A DNA stretch of 64,000 nt from Comamonas sp. (GTDB lineage Bacteria > Pseudomonadota > Gammaproteobacteria > Burkholderiales > Burkholderiaceae_C). This document shows, in pieces, positions 40,523 through 51,572 of this stretch. The notes beneath the pieces are model-generated. The model was not told where the DNA came from. It was given only the letters and a program-made list of their open reading frames with translations, and searched no databases. Each line of letters opens with the position of its first letter. Within the stretch, counting starts at the first letter, position 1. The translations under genes and the position numbers were made by a program. The stretch covers positions 806,001 through 870,000 of the forward strand of contig JAJPEQ010000013.1 in assembly GCA_021166775.1 (NCBI GenBank), given 5' to 3'.

Positions 40523-41029
40523 ATGAAAACGATGAAGAAAGTGCAACAAGGTTTCACCTTGATCGAATTGATGATCGTGGTGGCGATCATTGGTATCTTG
40601 GCGGCTGTGGCGCTGCCGGCGTATCAGGATTACACCGTGCGCGCCAAAGTAACCGAAGGCTTGACTTTGGCTGGGAGTGCCAAGACTGCAGTTTCGGAAA
40701 ATGCTGCCAACGGCGCGCCCTTTGCATCCGGTTGGATTGCACCGGCTGCTACGAAGAACGTTGCAAGCGTTGGGATTGACGCAACGACGGGTGCAATCAC
40801 CATTACGTACGTCGCTGCGATTGACGGTGGAGCAACTTTGATATTGACCCCCTTGGATGGCAGTCGCACCGCTGGTGCCGCATTGGCTGGCACGGCAACT
40901 GCATCGACTATTCCTACGGCAGGCTCGATTACCTGGGTTTGCGCTTCCACGGGCAGTACCGTCAGCAATGCCGCTGTGCAAAAGGGCACGATCAAGGACA
41001 AGTATGTTCCGGCTGAGTGCCGCACCTAA
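40523..41029 (+). CDS. pilA: type IV major pilin (PilA/PilE family)
   Basis: A 168-residue type IVa pilin. The short leader [10 protein letters not shown] is followed by the prepilin peptidase site [21 protein letters not shown], with Glu5 and the hydrophobic N-terminal helix (alpha-1N), then [14 protein letters not shown]. The C-terminal disulfide loop is bounded by the Cys in WVCAST and PAEC (12 to 3 residues from the end). The upstream frame is open, but the leader and a GAAGG site fix ATG 40523. Base composition is clearly more AT-rich than its neighbours, common for pilins. It has its own sigma-54 promoter and terminator, so it is monocistronic. Confidence 0.95.
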   Translation: MKTMKKVQQGFTLIELMIVVAIIGILAAVALPAYQDYTVRAKVTEGLTLAGSAKTAVSENAANGAPFASGWIAPAATKNVASVGIDATTGAITITYVAAIDGGATLILTPLDGSRTAGAALAGTATASTIPTAGSITWVCASTGSTVSNAAVQKGTIKDKYVPAECRT

Positions 41030-41046
41030 TTTCGGGTGATGAGAGT

Positions 41047-41073
41047 AAAAAGGGAGCTTGCTCCCTTTTTTTA
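41047..41073 (+). terminator. Rho-independent terminator of pilA
   Basis: Perfect inverted repeat AAAAGGGAGC / GCTCCCTTTT (41048-41057 and 41060-41069) followed by more T residues, 18 bases after the pilin stop codon. Confidence 0.92.
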
Positions 41074-41189
41074 TTTCACAAATAAGAATCTAAATATTGC
41101 CTGCCTCTCGATAAACTGGATAGATAAAAATCGCTTACTCCTGTTCATGGCCTGTGCAGTTCTGCATGAAAACTTGCACATTCCCTGCA

Positions 41190-41515
41190 ATCAAGCAGGA
41201 GTCCGCGATACAAATCTCTCTGCGCAAAAACGCACGGACCACACCTGCCGTGCGCGCCAAGATCATCGCTAACAGTGAGGCCACCCGAGTTTTAGCTGAG
41301 TGCCACGACGTTGGCGAGCAGACGATCTGCAAGTGGAAAGCAGACGATCTGCAAGTGAAAAAGCGTGACAGCGAGCATGGCCGCTCCCACACGGGCCTAC
41401 CGTCTGCGAATACAGATCCCACCTGCACAAGAGATCGTGGTGATGTACCTACGTCGTGCCTTGCTGTTGCCGTTTGATGATTCGTTGGCCGGTATGCGGG
41501 CAATTTGCATCCCTT
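41190..41515 (+). pseudogene. decayed IS481-family transposase N-terminus
   Basis: Two frames together resemble the first ~100 residues of IS481-type transposases: ISLRKNARTTPAVRAKIIAN ... GEQTICKWK ... KRDSEHGRSHT in one frame, then (after a frameshift near 41390) YRLRIQIPPAQEIVVMYLRR and LLLPFDDSLAGMRA in the next. An imperfect tandem copy of 22 bases (41318-41339, 41340-41361) splits the helix-turn-helix. The catalytic DDE region is absent and no terminal repeats were found, so this is an inactive remnant. It ends where the pilin accessory remnant begins. Confidence 0.72.
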
Positions 41516-41518
41516 TAA

Positions 41519-41893
41519 AACCCGCCGAGCCTAGGCCGGCTGCCGGTCTTCGGCATCGTGAAGGTGGAAACCGGGCGCACGGCGAATGCGGCTGAAATGA
41601 TGCAAAGCGTGAACCTGGGCCTGGCGGGCATCTCCCCAGCCATGCGGCCCAGTTGGTGGACGCCTTGGAACGACCAGCTTGCCGCCATGAAGGCGCACGC
41701 CAAACCCCTGCCCGAACTGATCGCCCGCCGCCCCCAAGCCGCCGAAATCCTGCGCGACGCCACCAGCCCATCCGGCATTGACCCCGCCAGGCTGCTCTAC
41801 CTGCCCCTCACCAGCAGCAAGGTCAAGGAATGGGTGGCGCTGCTGAATGCGCGGCTCAACATCGTGGGCTACGCGCCGGTGGATGGGTTCTGA
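41519..41893 (+). pseudogene. 3' remnant of type IV pilin accessory gene (TfpX/TfpZ-like)
   Basis: The frame is open from 41519 with RLPVFGIVKVETGRT, AMRPSWWTPWNDQLAAMKAH, ELIARRPQAAEILRDA and ARLLYLPLTSSKVKEWVALL, ending IVGYAPVDGF. This pattern fits the C-terminal half of TfpX/TfpZ family pilin accessory proteins, which are usually ~220-260 residues with two N-terminal membrane helices. Those helices are missing: upstream is a transposase remnant and an in-frame stop at 41516. The GTG at 41558 could start a 111-residue fragment, but function is unlikely. Its location next to pilA is the usual place for this gene. Confidence 0.62.
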
Positions 41894-42008
41894 TCAGATC
41901 CATTGCGTCTTGCCCCATCGGATAGCACTTTTCATGCTTGGCGCATGACTATCATCGGTCGCACCGTGCGTCGCGCACAAAGCACACGCCACCGGCAAGG
42001 AGCGCCCC

Positions 42009-43643
42009 ATGAAAATCAACGAAGCCGTGGCCCGCACGCTGCGCGAACTGGGCGTGCAGACGCTGTTCGGTCTGATCGGAGACGCCAACCTCTTCGTGGT
42101 CGACGCCTACATCAAGGCGGGTGGCCGCTACATCGGCGCGGCCAACGAAATGGGCGCGGTGCTGATGGCGCTGGGCCATGCATCGGTTTCGGGGCGGATC
42201 GGCGTGGCCACCGTCACCTGCGGGCCCGGGCTCACCAACACGATGACGGCGCTGCTCGAGGGGGTGAAGGCGCGCACTTCGCTCGTGCTCATCACCGGGG
42301 ATGCGCCCTCGTCGCAGAAGTACCACTTCCAGAAGGCGAACCACCAGGAGCTGGTGGTGGCCACGGGCGCCGGGTACGAAGGCGCGAGCAGCCTGGAGAG
42401 CGTGGCCGACGATCTGGTCAACGCCTTCCGCCGCGCGGCGGTGGAGCAGCGCCCCATCGTCTTCAACATGCCGCCGCACAACTTCCAGTGGCAGGACGTG
42501 GTGCCCGAACGCCATGCGCGGCTGGTGCAGCCGCATCGCGTGGGCCGCGTGGCCGACAGCGACGAGCTCGATGCCGCCATCGGCATGATCGCCACGGCCA
42601 GGCGGCCGGTGATTCTGGCCGGGCTGGGCGTGGTGAAGGGCGAGGCGCGCGAGCAGGTGCTGGCGCTGGCGCGGCGGCTCGATGCGCCGCTGCTGACCAC
42701 GCTGCGGGCCAAGGACCTGTTCCATGGCGACCCTTTGAGTCTGGGCATTCTCGGCATCTCGGCGCGCGAAGAGGCGCTGGACCCGATGGCCGTGGCCGAC
42801 TGCATCGTCACCTTCGGCGCGAGCCTGAATTTCATCACCACGGCGCTGGGGGCGCTGGTCAAGGACAAGCGCGTCGTCTTCGTCAACGACGATCCGCAGG
42901 AGTTCGGCAAGCACATGGTGGCCGACGCCAACGTGCTGGGCGACTGCGCCTCGACCGCCGAGCGCATGGTCTACTGGCTGGACGAGGCGGAGATCGCCCC
43001 TTCCGGTTTTGCCAGCGAAGCGCGCGTGCGCGAGGCGGCCGCCGCCGTGGCGCTGCCGCGGCCGATCCGGCAGCCTTCCACCGCCGAAGCGATGAATGTG
43101 CACCAGGTGCTGCAGGCCATCAGCCACATGATGGGGGGCGAGTACCGGCTGGTGACCGACGGCGGGCGCCACATGGCGCACGCGTGGGACGCCTTCCACG
43201 TGAGCGAGCCGCGCCGCTTCGTGCACACCACGATGTTCGGCGCGATCGGCCTGGGGCTGTCGCACGCCATCGGCGCGGCGGCGGCCGAGCCCAGGCTGCC
43301 CACCGTGGCCGTGGTGGGCGATGGCGGCTTCATGCTCGGGGGGCTGACGGAGTTCAACACCGCCGTGCGCGAGCGCATGGACATCGTCGTGCTGCTGCTC
43401 AACGACGCCAGCTACGGCGCCGAGTACGTGCAGTTCACGGCGCGCGGCATGGATCCGTCGATCGCGCTCTTTCAGTGGCCGGACTTCGCCCCCGTCGCGC
43501 AAGCGCTGGGCGGCGTGGGGGTGACCATGAAAACGCTGGATGATCTGGATGCCGTGCGCGAGGCGATCACGAAGCGCAGCGGCAAGGGGCCGGTGCTGAT
43601 CGACATCCGCCTCGATCCGGCGCACGTGCCGCCGTCGTTTTAG
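42009..43643 (+). CDS. thiamine pyrophosphate-dependent enzyme (acetolactate synthase-like)
   Basis: A 544-residue ThDP enzyme with the three-domain layout of acetolactate synthase, benzoylformate decarboxylase and oxalyl-CoA decarboxylase. The Pyr domain begins MKINEAVARTLRELGVQTLF and has the catalytic Glu in ANEMGAVLMALGHA; TVTCGPGLTNTMTALLEG is typical. The central domain has RPVILAGLGVVKGEAREQV. The PP domain carries the ThDP/Mg motif VVGDGGFMLGGLTEFNTAV...LLLNDASYG. No ALS small-subunit gene is adjacent, so a decarboxylase/lyase of unknown substrate is more likely than branched-chain synthesis. AAGGAG precedes the ATG. Confidence 0.85.
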   Translation: MKINEAVARTLRELGVQTLFGLIGDANLFVVDAYIKAGGRYIGAANEMGAVLMALGHASVSGRIGVATVTCGPGLTNTMTALLEGVKARTSLVLITGDAPSSQKYHFQKANHQELVVATGAGYEGASSLESVADDLVNAFRRAAVEQRPIVFNMPPHNFQWQDVVPERHARLVQPHRVGRVADSDELDAAIGMIATARRPVILAGLGVVKGEAREQVLALARRLDAPLLTTLRAKDLFHGDPLSLGILGISAREEALDPMAVADCIVTFGASLNFITTALGALVKDKRVVFVNDDPQEFGKHMVADANVLGDCASTAERMVYWLDEAEIAPSGFASEARVREAAAAVALPRPIRQPSTAEAMNVHQVLQAISHMMGGEYRLVTDGGRHMAHAWDAFHVSEPRRFVHTTMFGAIGLGLSHAIGAAAAEPRLPTVAVVGDGGFMLGGLTEFNTAVRERMDIVVLLLNDASYGAEYVQFTARGMDPSIALFQWPDFAPVAQALGGVGVTMKTLDDLDAVREAITKRSGKGPVLIDIRLDPAHVPPSF

Positions 43644-43731
43644 GGCCTGTTCACTCGCCTGACGGGGGCAGGATCACGAGATGCGCCGGCTGCGCACCCG
43701 GCACGGCGTGCAGGGGTGCGCCCGCGCCTCC

Positions 43732-44193
43732 TCACCCCAGCGCCGCAACCACCTCGGGCGGCGCCTGCACCAGCTCCAGCAGCACGCCCTCGCCGCTCAG
43801 CGGGAATTCCTCATTGCCGCGCGGGTGCACGAAGCACACGTCGTAGCCCGAGGCGCCCTTGCGGATGCCGCCGGGCGCGAAGCGCATGCCCTGCGCGGTG
43901 AGCCACTGCACCGCCCCGGGCAGGTCGTCGATCCACAGGCCGATGTGGTTCAGCGGCGGGATGTGCACGGCCGGCTTTTTAGCGGCGTCGAGCGGCTGCA
44001 TCAGATCGACCTCGACCTTGTGCGCGCCCTGCCCCAGTGTGACGATGTCTTCATCGACGTTCTCGCGCTCGCTCTGGAAGTTGCCGGCAGGCACCAGGCC
44101 CAGCAGATCGACCCACAGGCGCGTGAGCGCCGCCTTGTCGGTGCCGCCGATGGCCACCTGCTGAATACCCAGCACCTTGAAGGGACGTGTCAT
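43732..44193 (-). CDS. VOC-family protein, probable methylmalonyl-CoA epimerase
   Basis: A 153-residue vicinal-oxygen-chelate protein with two beta-alpha-beta-beta-beta modules. Position by alignment with P. shermanii methylmalonyl-CoA epimerase gives metal-site residues Gln12 (GIQQVAI), Glu61 (KVEVDL), His83 (NHIGLW) and Glu140 (LLELVQ); the first ligand is normally His in epimerases. As the last gene of the mutB-meaB-pccB-pccA run it is the obvious candidate for the (S)/(R)-methylmalonyl-CoA epimerase, but the Gln-Glu-His-Glu set is that of eukaryotic-type glyoxalase I, so a glyoxalase is an alternative. ATG 44193 follows GAAGAT. Confidence 0.75.
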   Translation of the reverse strand: MTRPFKVLGIQQVAIGGTDKAALTRLWVDLLGLVPAGNFQSERENVDEDIVTLGQGAHKVEVDLMQPLDAAKKPAVHIPPLNHIGLWIDDLPGAVQWLTAQGMRFAPGGIRKGASGYDVCFVHPRGNEEFPLSGEGVLLELVQAPPEVVAALG

Positions 44194-44216
44194 TGCATCT
44201 TCCTTTCGACTCTTCG

Positions 44217-44270
44217 TTTGATAGCTGCTGGCGCTTGATGGGTAAGCTTTAGAGCCCGATTTCATTCAGA
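44217..44270 (+). repeat. dispersed ATAGCTGCT repeat
   Basis: ATAGCTGCTGGCGCTT (44221-44236) followed by GGGTAAGCTTTAGAGCCCGATTT. It fills the gap between the DUF167 and VOC genes and supplies the last codons of the DUF167 gene on the opposite strand. Confidence 0.6.
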
Positions 44271-44555
44271 TCCATTCATCCACCGCGCCACCTGCTGGCT
44301 GGCCTGCTCCAACGCCTGCGGGGTGTCGAACTGCACCGCCAGCAGCTTGGTGCGGCCGCTGGCGCCGCGCAGCAGTTCGATGCGACTGCGCGCCACGCCA
44401 AAGGCCCCGGCCGCCCAGCGCGTCAGTTCGGCGTTGGCCTTGCCATCGACCGGCGGCGCGGCCAGGCGCACGCGCAGCGCATCGCCGTGCGCGCCGGCGG
44501 CTTCGGTGCTGCGCGCGCCGGGCACCGCGTGGATGGCGAGGGTGAGCGTGGGCAG
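44262..44555 (-). CDS. DUF167/YggU family protein, probable CTG start
   Basis: A small (about 97 residues) YggU-like protein with the family core [21 protein letters not shown] and [19 protein letters not shown]. The first beta strand of the fold ([13 protein letters not shown]) lies upstream of the only standard start, GTG 44525. An in-frame stop of pccA is at 44565-44567, leaving CTG 44555 as the one alternative start; it has GGAG 4 bases upstream, overlapping the pccA stop. If CTG is not used, the protein starts at 44525 and lacks its first strand. It lies between pccA and the VOC gene. Function unknown. Confidence 0.72.
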   Translation of the reverse strand: MPTLTLAIHAVPGARSTEAAGAHGDALRVRLAAPPVDGKANAELTRWAAGAFGVARSRIELLRGASGRTKLLAVQFDTPQALEQASQQVARWMNGSE

Positions 44556-44564
44556 CGCGCGCTC

Positions 44565-46613
44565 CTACTCGAACTCGACGATGGGCTGATCGACCGCCAG
44601 GCTCTCACCCTGCGCGGCCTTGATTTCCTTGACCACGCCGTCGGCGCTGGCAAAGAGCACGTTCTCCATCTTCATCGCCTCGATCACCGCGACGCGCTCG
44701 CCCGCCTGCACTTTCTGGCCGGGTTTGACCGCGACCTGCACCAACAGGCCCGGCATGGGCGAGAGCACGTACTTGCTCATGTCCGGCGGCGCCTTGTAGG
44801 GCATGAGGGCGAAGAGCCGGGCGCGCAGCGGCGTGAGCACGAGCGTGTCGATCTGCGTGCCGTTGTGGCGCACGCGCAGCGCCAGCGGCTGGCCGGGCAG
44901 GCCGCGCTCGATCTGCGCGGTAAAGCCCATGCCGTTGCACGCGCCCTGCACGCGGATGCTGCCCAGGTGCGCGCTGCTGCTGATCTTGTAGCTCTTGCGG
45001 CCCACCTGCACATTGCTGGAGCCGGCGCCATCCACATAGTCGCTCACCGTGACCTCGTGCGGCACGTGCTGGCCCTCGGGGCCCAGCACGACGACGGTGA
45101 AGGCCTCGCCCACGGTGATCTCGTGCCCCACCATCTGGCCGCTGATGCCGCAGGCGCGCGCGCGGTAGCGCCGGTGCATGTAGGCGGCGAGCGCGACGAG
45201 GAAGTCGGGGTCTTCGTGCGGCACATCCTCGGCATGAAAGCCATGCGGGTAGTGCTCGGCGATGAAGCCGGTGTTGAAGTGGCCGCTGGCGAAATCCGGA
45301 TGGCCCAGCAGCGCCGCCTGGAAGGGGATGTTGCTTTCGACGCCGCGGATCACGAAGGCGTTGAGCGCGGCGCGCATCCTCTGGATCGCGTCGTTGCGGT
45401 CCTGCCCGTGCACGATGAGCTTGGCGATCATCGAGTCGTAGTGCATCGGGATCTCGCCGCCCTCGAAGACGCCGGTGTCCACGCGCACGCCGTAGCGCTG
45501 GCTCATGTCGGCCTGGAACATGGTCTGCTCCGGCGGCTCGAAGCGCACCAGGCGCCCGGTGGAGGGCAGGAAGTTGCGGAACGGGTCCTCGGCATTGATG
45601 CGGCACTCGATGGCCCAGCCGTCGCGGCGCACCTGCGACTGCGTCACCGTGAGCTGCTCGCCCGCGGCGATGCGGATCATCCACTCCACCAGGTCCAGGC
45701 CGGTGATGCTCTCCGTCACCGGGTGCTCGACCTGCAGGCGGGTGTTCATCTCCAGGAAGTAAAAGTCCTGGTTCTTGCCGACGACGAACTCCACCGTGCC
45801 CGCGCTCTGGTACTTGACGGCCTTGGCCAGCAGCACCGCCTGCTCGCCCATGGCCTTGCGCGTGGCCTCCGAGATGAAGGGCGAAGGCGCCTCTTCGAGC
45901 ACCTTCTGGTGGCGCCGCTGGATCGAGCATTCGCGCTCGTTCAGGTAGATGACGTTGCCGAAGCCGTCGCCCAGCACCTGGATTTCGATGTGGCGCGGCT
46001 GCTCGACGAATTTTTCGATGAACACGCGGTCGTCGCCGAAGGCCGAGAGCGCCTCGTGCTTGCACGAGGCAAAGCCTTCGAACGCTTCCTTGTCATCGAA
46101 GGCCACGCGCAGGCCCTTGCCGCCGCCGCCCGCGCTGGCCTTGATCATCACCGGGTAGCCGACGTTCCTGGCGATCTCCACCGCGTGTTCGGGCGAATCG
46201 ATGGCCTCGTTCCAGCCCGGGATGCAGCTCACGCCCGCTTCCTTGGCCAGCTTCTTGGACGCGATCTTGTCGCCCATGGCGGCGATCGCGTGGTGCTTGG
46301 GGCCGATGAAGGCGATCCCCTCTTCCTCCACGCGGCGCGCGAAGCCTTCGTTTTCACTCAGGAAACCGTAGCCGGGGTGAATCGCCTGCGCGCCGGTCTG
46401 TTTGGCGGCGGCGATGATGCGGTCGGCCTGCAGATACGACTCGCGCGAGGGCGCGGGGCCGATGTGCACGGCCTCGTCGGCGAGCTTGACGTGGCGCGCG
46501 CCGGCGTCGGCGTCCGAATACACCGCCACGGTGGCGATGCCCATTTTCTTGGCCGTGGCGATGACGCGGCAGGCAATTTCGCCGCGATTGGCGATCAGGA
46601 TTTTGGTAAACAT
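44565..46613 (-). CDS. pccA: propionyl-CoA (acyl-CoA) carboxylase alpha subunit, biotin carboxylase + BCCP
   Basis: A 682-residue biotin-dependent subunit. The biotin carboxylase domain starts MFTKILIANRGEIACRVIAT; the ATP-grasp loop is MIKASAGGGGKGLRVAF, and the catalytic segments ERECSIQRRHQKVLEEAPSP and EMNTRLQVEHPVTE are intact. The C-terminal biotinyl domain carries VIEAMKMENVLFA, the biotinylated Lys. The middle region (about 450-600) is the BT domain typical of PccA. With PccB it carboxylates propionyl-CoA to (S)-methylmalonyl-CoA. ATG 46613 is fixed by the N-terminal motif; the open frame upstream is not coding. Confidence 0.95.
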   Translation of the reverse strand: MFTKILIANRGEIACRVIATAKKMGIATVAVYSDADAGARHVKLADEAVHIGPAPSRESYLQADRIIAAAKQTGAQAIHPGYGFLSENEGFARRVEEEGIAFIGPKHHAIAAMGDKIASKKLAKEAGVSCIPGWNEAIDSPEHAVEIARNVGYPVMIKASAGGGGKGLRVAFDDKEAFEGFASCKHEALSAFGDDRVFIEKFVEQPRHIEIQVLGDGFGNVIYLNERECSIQRRHQKVLEEAPSPFISEATRKAMGEQAVLLAKAVKYQSAGTVEFVVGKNQDFYFLEMNTRLQVEHPVTESITGLDLVEWMIRIAAGEQLTVTQSQVRRDGWAIECRINAEDPFRNFLPSTGRLVRFEPPEQTMFQADMSQRYGVRVDTGVFEGGEIPMHYDSMIAKLIVHGQDRNDAIQRMRAALNAFVIRGVESNIPFQAALLGHPDFASGHFNTGFIAEHYPHGFHAEDVPHEDPDFLVALAAYMHRRYRARACGISGQMVGHEITVGEAFTVVVLGPEGQHVPHEVTVSDYVDGAGSSNVQVGRKSYKISSSAHLGSIRVQGACNGMGFTAQIERGLPGQPLALRVRHNGTQIDTLVLTPLRARLFALMPYKAPPDMSKYVLSPMPGLLVQVAVKPGQKVQAGERVAVIEAMKMENVLFASADGVVKEIKAAQGESLAVDQPIVEFE

Positions 46614-46633
46614 GGTTCTTCTCTCTGCTCCGA

Positions 46634-48166
46634 TCACAGCGGCATGTTCCCGTGCTTGCGCCACGGGTTTTCCAGCGTCTTGTTTTGCAGCATGCCGAGC
46701 GAGCGGCAGATGCGCTTCCTCGTTTCGTGCGGCTGGATCACGTCGTCGATGAAGCCGCGCGCGCCCGCCACGAAGGGGTTGGCGAAGCGCGTCTTGTATT
46801 CGGCCTCGCGCGCGGCGAGCTTGACGGGGTCGTTCTTGTCCTGGCGAAAGATGATTTCCACCGCGCCCTTGGCGCCCATCACCGCGATCTCGGCGTTGGG
46901 CCAGGCGAGGTTCACGTCGCCCCTCAGGTGCTTGGAGCTCATCACGTCGTACGCGCCGCCATAGGCCTTGCGCGTGATGACGGTGACCTTGGGCACGGTG
47001 CATTCGGCATAGGCAAACAGCAGCTTCGCGCCATGCTTGATGATGCCGCCGTACTCCTGCGACGTGCCGGGCATGAAGCCGGGCACATCGACGAAGGTGA
47101 TGATGGGAATGTTGAAGGCATCGCAAAAGCGCACGAAGCGCGCGGCCTTGATGCTGCTCTTGATGTCCAGGCACCCCGCGAGCACCAGCGGCTGGTTGGC
47201 GACGATGCCCACGGGCTGCCCGTCCATGCGCCCGAAGCCGATCACGATGTTCTTCGCGTACTCGGGCTGCAGCTCGAAGAAGTCGCCGTCGTCCACCGTC
47301 TTGAGGATCAGCTCCTTCATGTCGTAGGGCTGGTTCGGGTTGGCGGGCACCAGCGTATCCAGGCTCAGGTCGGCGCGGTCGATCGGGTCCTTGCTCGGGC
47401 GCACCGGCGGCTTTTCGCGGTTGTTCAGCGGCAGGTAGTTGTACAGGCGGCGCAGCATCAGGAGCGCCTCCACGTCGTTCTCGAACGCCATGTCGGCCAC
47501 GCCGCTCCTCGTGGTGTGCGTGAGCGCGCCGCCCAGCTCCTCGCTCGTCACCTCCTCGTGCGTCACGGTCTTGACCACCTCGGGGCCGGTGACGAACATG
47601 TAGCTCGAATCCTTGACCATGAAGATGAAGTCGGTCATCGCGGGGCTGTAGACCGCGCCGCCCGCGCACGGGCCCATGATCATGGAGATCTGCGGCACCA
47701 CGCCGCTGGCGAGCACGTTGCGCTGGAACACCTCGGCGTAGCCGCCCAGCGACGCCACGCCCTCCTGGATGCGCGCGCCGCCCGAGTCGTTCAGGCCGAT
47801 GACCGGTGCGCCGACCTTGATGGCCTGGTCCATGATCTTGCAGATCTTCTCGGCGTGGGCCTCGGAGAGCGCCCCGCCGAACACGGTGAAGTCCTGGCTG
47901 AAGACGAAGACCAGGCGCCCATTGATCATGCCGTAGCCGGTGACCACGCCGTCGCCGGGGATCTTGTTGTCCTGCATGCCGAAGTCGGCGCAGCGGTGCT
48001 CGACGAACATGTCCCACTCTTCGAACGTGCCTTCATCGAGCAGCAGCTCGATGCGCTCGCGGGCGGTGAGCTTGCCCTTGCCGTGCTGGGCGTCGATGCG
48101 CTTTTGCCCGCCGCCCAGGCGCGCGAGTTCGCGTTTGGCGTCCAGTTGTTCCAGGATGGTCTGCAT
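46634..48166 (-). CDS. pccB: propionyl-CoA carboxylase beta subunit (carboxyltransferase)
   Basis: A 510-residue carboxyltransferase subunit. Landmarks: [20 protein letters not shown] near the N-terminus, [20 protein letters not shown], the acyl-CoA loop [39 protein letters not shown] and the C-terminal biotin-site [20 protein letters not shown]. An AGGAAG site precedes ATG 48166, and 20 bases separate it from pccA. The neighbouring mutase supports propionyl-CoA rather than acetyl- or methylcrotonyl-CoA as the substrate. Confidence 0.95.
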   Translation of the reverse strand: MQTILEQLDAKRELARLGGGQKRIDAQHGKGKLTARERIELLLDEGTFEEWDMFVEHRCADFGMQDNKIPGDGVVTGYGMINGRLVFVFSQDFTVFGGALSEAHAEKICKIMDQAIKVGAPVIGLNDSGGARIQEGVASLGGYAEVFQRNVLASGVVPQISMIMGPCAGGAVYSPAMTDFIFMVKDSSYMFVTGPEVVKTVTHEEVTSEELGGALTHTTRSGVADMAFENDVEALLMLRRLYNYLPLNNREKPPVRPSKDPIDRADLSLDTLVPANPNQPYDMKELILKTVDDGDFFELQPEYAKNIVIGFGRMDGQPVGIVANQPLVLAGCLDIKSSIKAARFVRFCDAFNIPIITFVDVPGFMPGTSQEYGGIIKHGAKLLFAYAECTVPKVTVITRKAYGGAYDVMSSKHLRGDVNLAWPNAEIAVMGAKGAVEIIFRQDKNDPVKLAAREAEYKTRFANPFVAGARGFIDDVIQPHETRKRICRSLGMLQNKTLENPWRKHGNMPL

Positions 48167-48199
48167 GGTCTTCCTCGGTTGAAATGCAATGACTCTTTA

Positions 48200-48236
48200 A
48201 AAAAATAGCTTGCAGCGCTTATCCACCTTGGGCTGC
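48200..48236 (+). repeat. dispersed ATAGCTnGCnGCGCTT repeat
   Basis: AATAGCTTGCAGCGCTT (48204-48220) and TTGGGCTGCAAGC downstream. It lies between pccB and meaB and overlaps the last codons and the stop of meaB on the other strand. It is the most divergent of the four copies. Confidence 0.5.
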
Positions 48237-49223
48237 AAGCAGATTTCTTGCCGCGGTACTGGCCGCCACGCGGCCCGCCGCCACATCGGCCTGCAACCGG
48301 GGCAGCAGCTCGCGCACGCGCGGGTGCGCACGAAACGCCGCGCGCAGGCCGGCGTCGATGCGCTCCCACATCCACGCCAGCGCCTGGCGCTCGCGGCGCG
48401 CGGCGATCTGGCCATTGGCGGTCTGCAGTTGGCGAAATTCAGTGACCGCGGCCCAGAATTCGGCGATGCCCTCGCCCTTGAGCGCGCTCAGCGTGAGCAC
48501 GCGCGGGCTCCAGCGGGTGGCGTCGTGCGGATCGTGTGCCGGGTTGCCCTGCATGGCCATCAGGCGCAGCGACGAGGTGATCTGCGTGCGCGCACGGATC
48601 GCCGCCCTGGGATCGATGTCCGCCTTGTTGATGACGACCAGGTCCGCCAGCTCCATCACGCCCTTCTTGATGGCCTGCAGGTCGTCGCCCGCGTTGGGCA
48701 GCTGCAGCACGCAGAACATGTCGGTCATGCCGTGCACCGCCGTCTCGCTCTGGCCCACGCCCACGGTCTCGACGATCACCACGTCAAAGCCCGCGGCCTC
48801 GCACACCAGCATGGCCTCGCGCGTTTTTTCGGCCACGCCGCCCAGCGTGCCGCTGCTGGGGCTGGGGCGGATGTAGGCCCTCTCCTGGCTGGAGAGCTGC
48901 TGCATGCGCGTCTTGTCGCCCAGAATCGATCCGCCCGATACGGTGGAAGACGGGTCGATCGCGAGCACCGCCACGCGCAAACCCAGGCCGACGAGGTGCA
49001 TGCCCAGCGCCTCGATGAACGTGCTCTTGCCCACGCCGGGCACGCCGCTGATGCCCAGGCGCAGCGCGCGGCCCGTGTGCGGCAGCAGCGCGGTGAGCAG
49101 CGCATCGGCCTGCGCGCGGTGGTCGGCGCGCGTGGATTCCAGCAGCGTGATCGCCTTGGCCATGGCGCGGCGGCGCGGCATGGGCGCGCCGCGCAGCAGG
49201 GGTTCGAGCAGCGGATGGGCCAA
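48219..49223 (-). CDS. meaB: methylmalonyl-CoA mutase-associated GTPase MeaB
   Basis: A 334-residue G3E-type P-loop GTPase, a chaperone that protects methylmalonyl-CoA mutase and helps load adenosylcobalamin. The P-loop is [18 protein letters not shown], followed by [20 protein letters not shown], switch/Walker [14 protein letters not shown] and the base-recognition motif VVINKADID. The start appears to be TTG 49223 ([12 protein letters not shown]). It is 51 bases downstream of mutB. The last codons and stop lie in a dispersed repeat. Confidence 0.94.
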   Translation of the reverse strand: MAHPLLEPLLRGAPMPRRRAMAKAITLLESTRADHRAQADALLTALLPHTGRALRLGISGVPGVGKSTFIEALGMHLVGLGLRVAVLAIDPSSTVSGGSILGDKTRMQQLSSQERAYIRPSPSSGTLGGVAEKTREAMLVCEAAGFDVVIVETVGVGQSETAVHGMTDMFCVLQLPNAGDDLQAIKKGVMELADLVVINKADIDPRAAIRARTQITSSLRLMAMQGNPAHDPHDATRWSPRVLTLSALKGEGIAEFWAAVTEFRQLQTANGQIAARRERQALAWMWERIDAGLRAAFRAHPRVRELLPRLQADVAAGRVAASTAARNLLAAQGG

Positions 49224-49274
49224 GGGTGTCGGTCCGGACTGTGGTGCCGCAGGTTCGTGTCGCGGGCTGCCGGT

Positions 49275-51431
<2,157 letters not shown>

Positions 51432-51572
51432 GATGACGGTCGGCAGTGGTGGCTGGCGGTAAAGCATTCTGGCGCGAACCCGGAGGGCACACCAGACGAA
51501 GTGGACGGAGTTTAGCAGAACCCAGAATTTATAATTATTAATTCAATCGTCGTTTTGCGGTACAGTCAGGCC

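Noticed and set aside
41365-41595. A separate small gene of 76 residues
   Set aside because: Its first part is the continuation of the IS481 transposase in another frame and its last part reads through the pilin accessory remnant out of frame.
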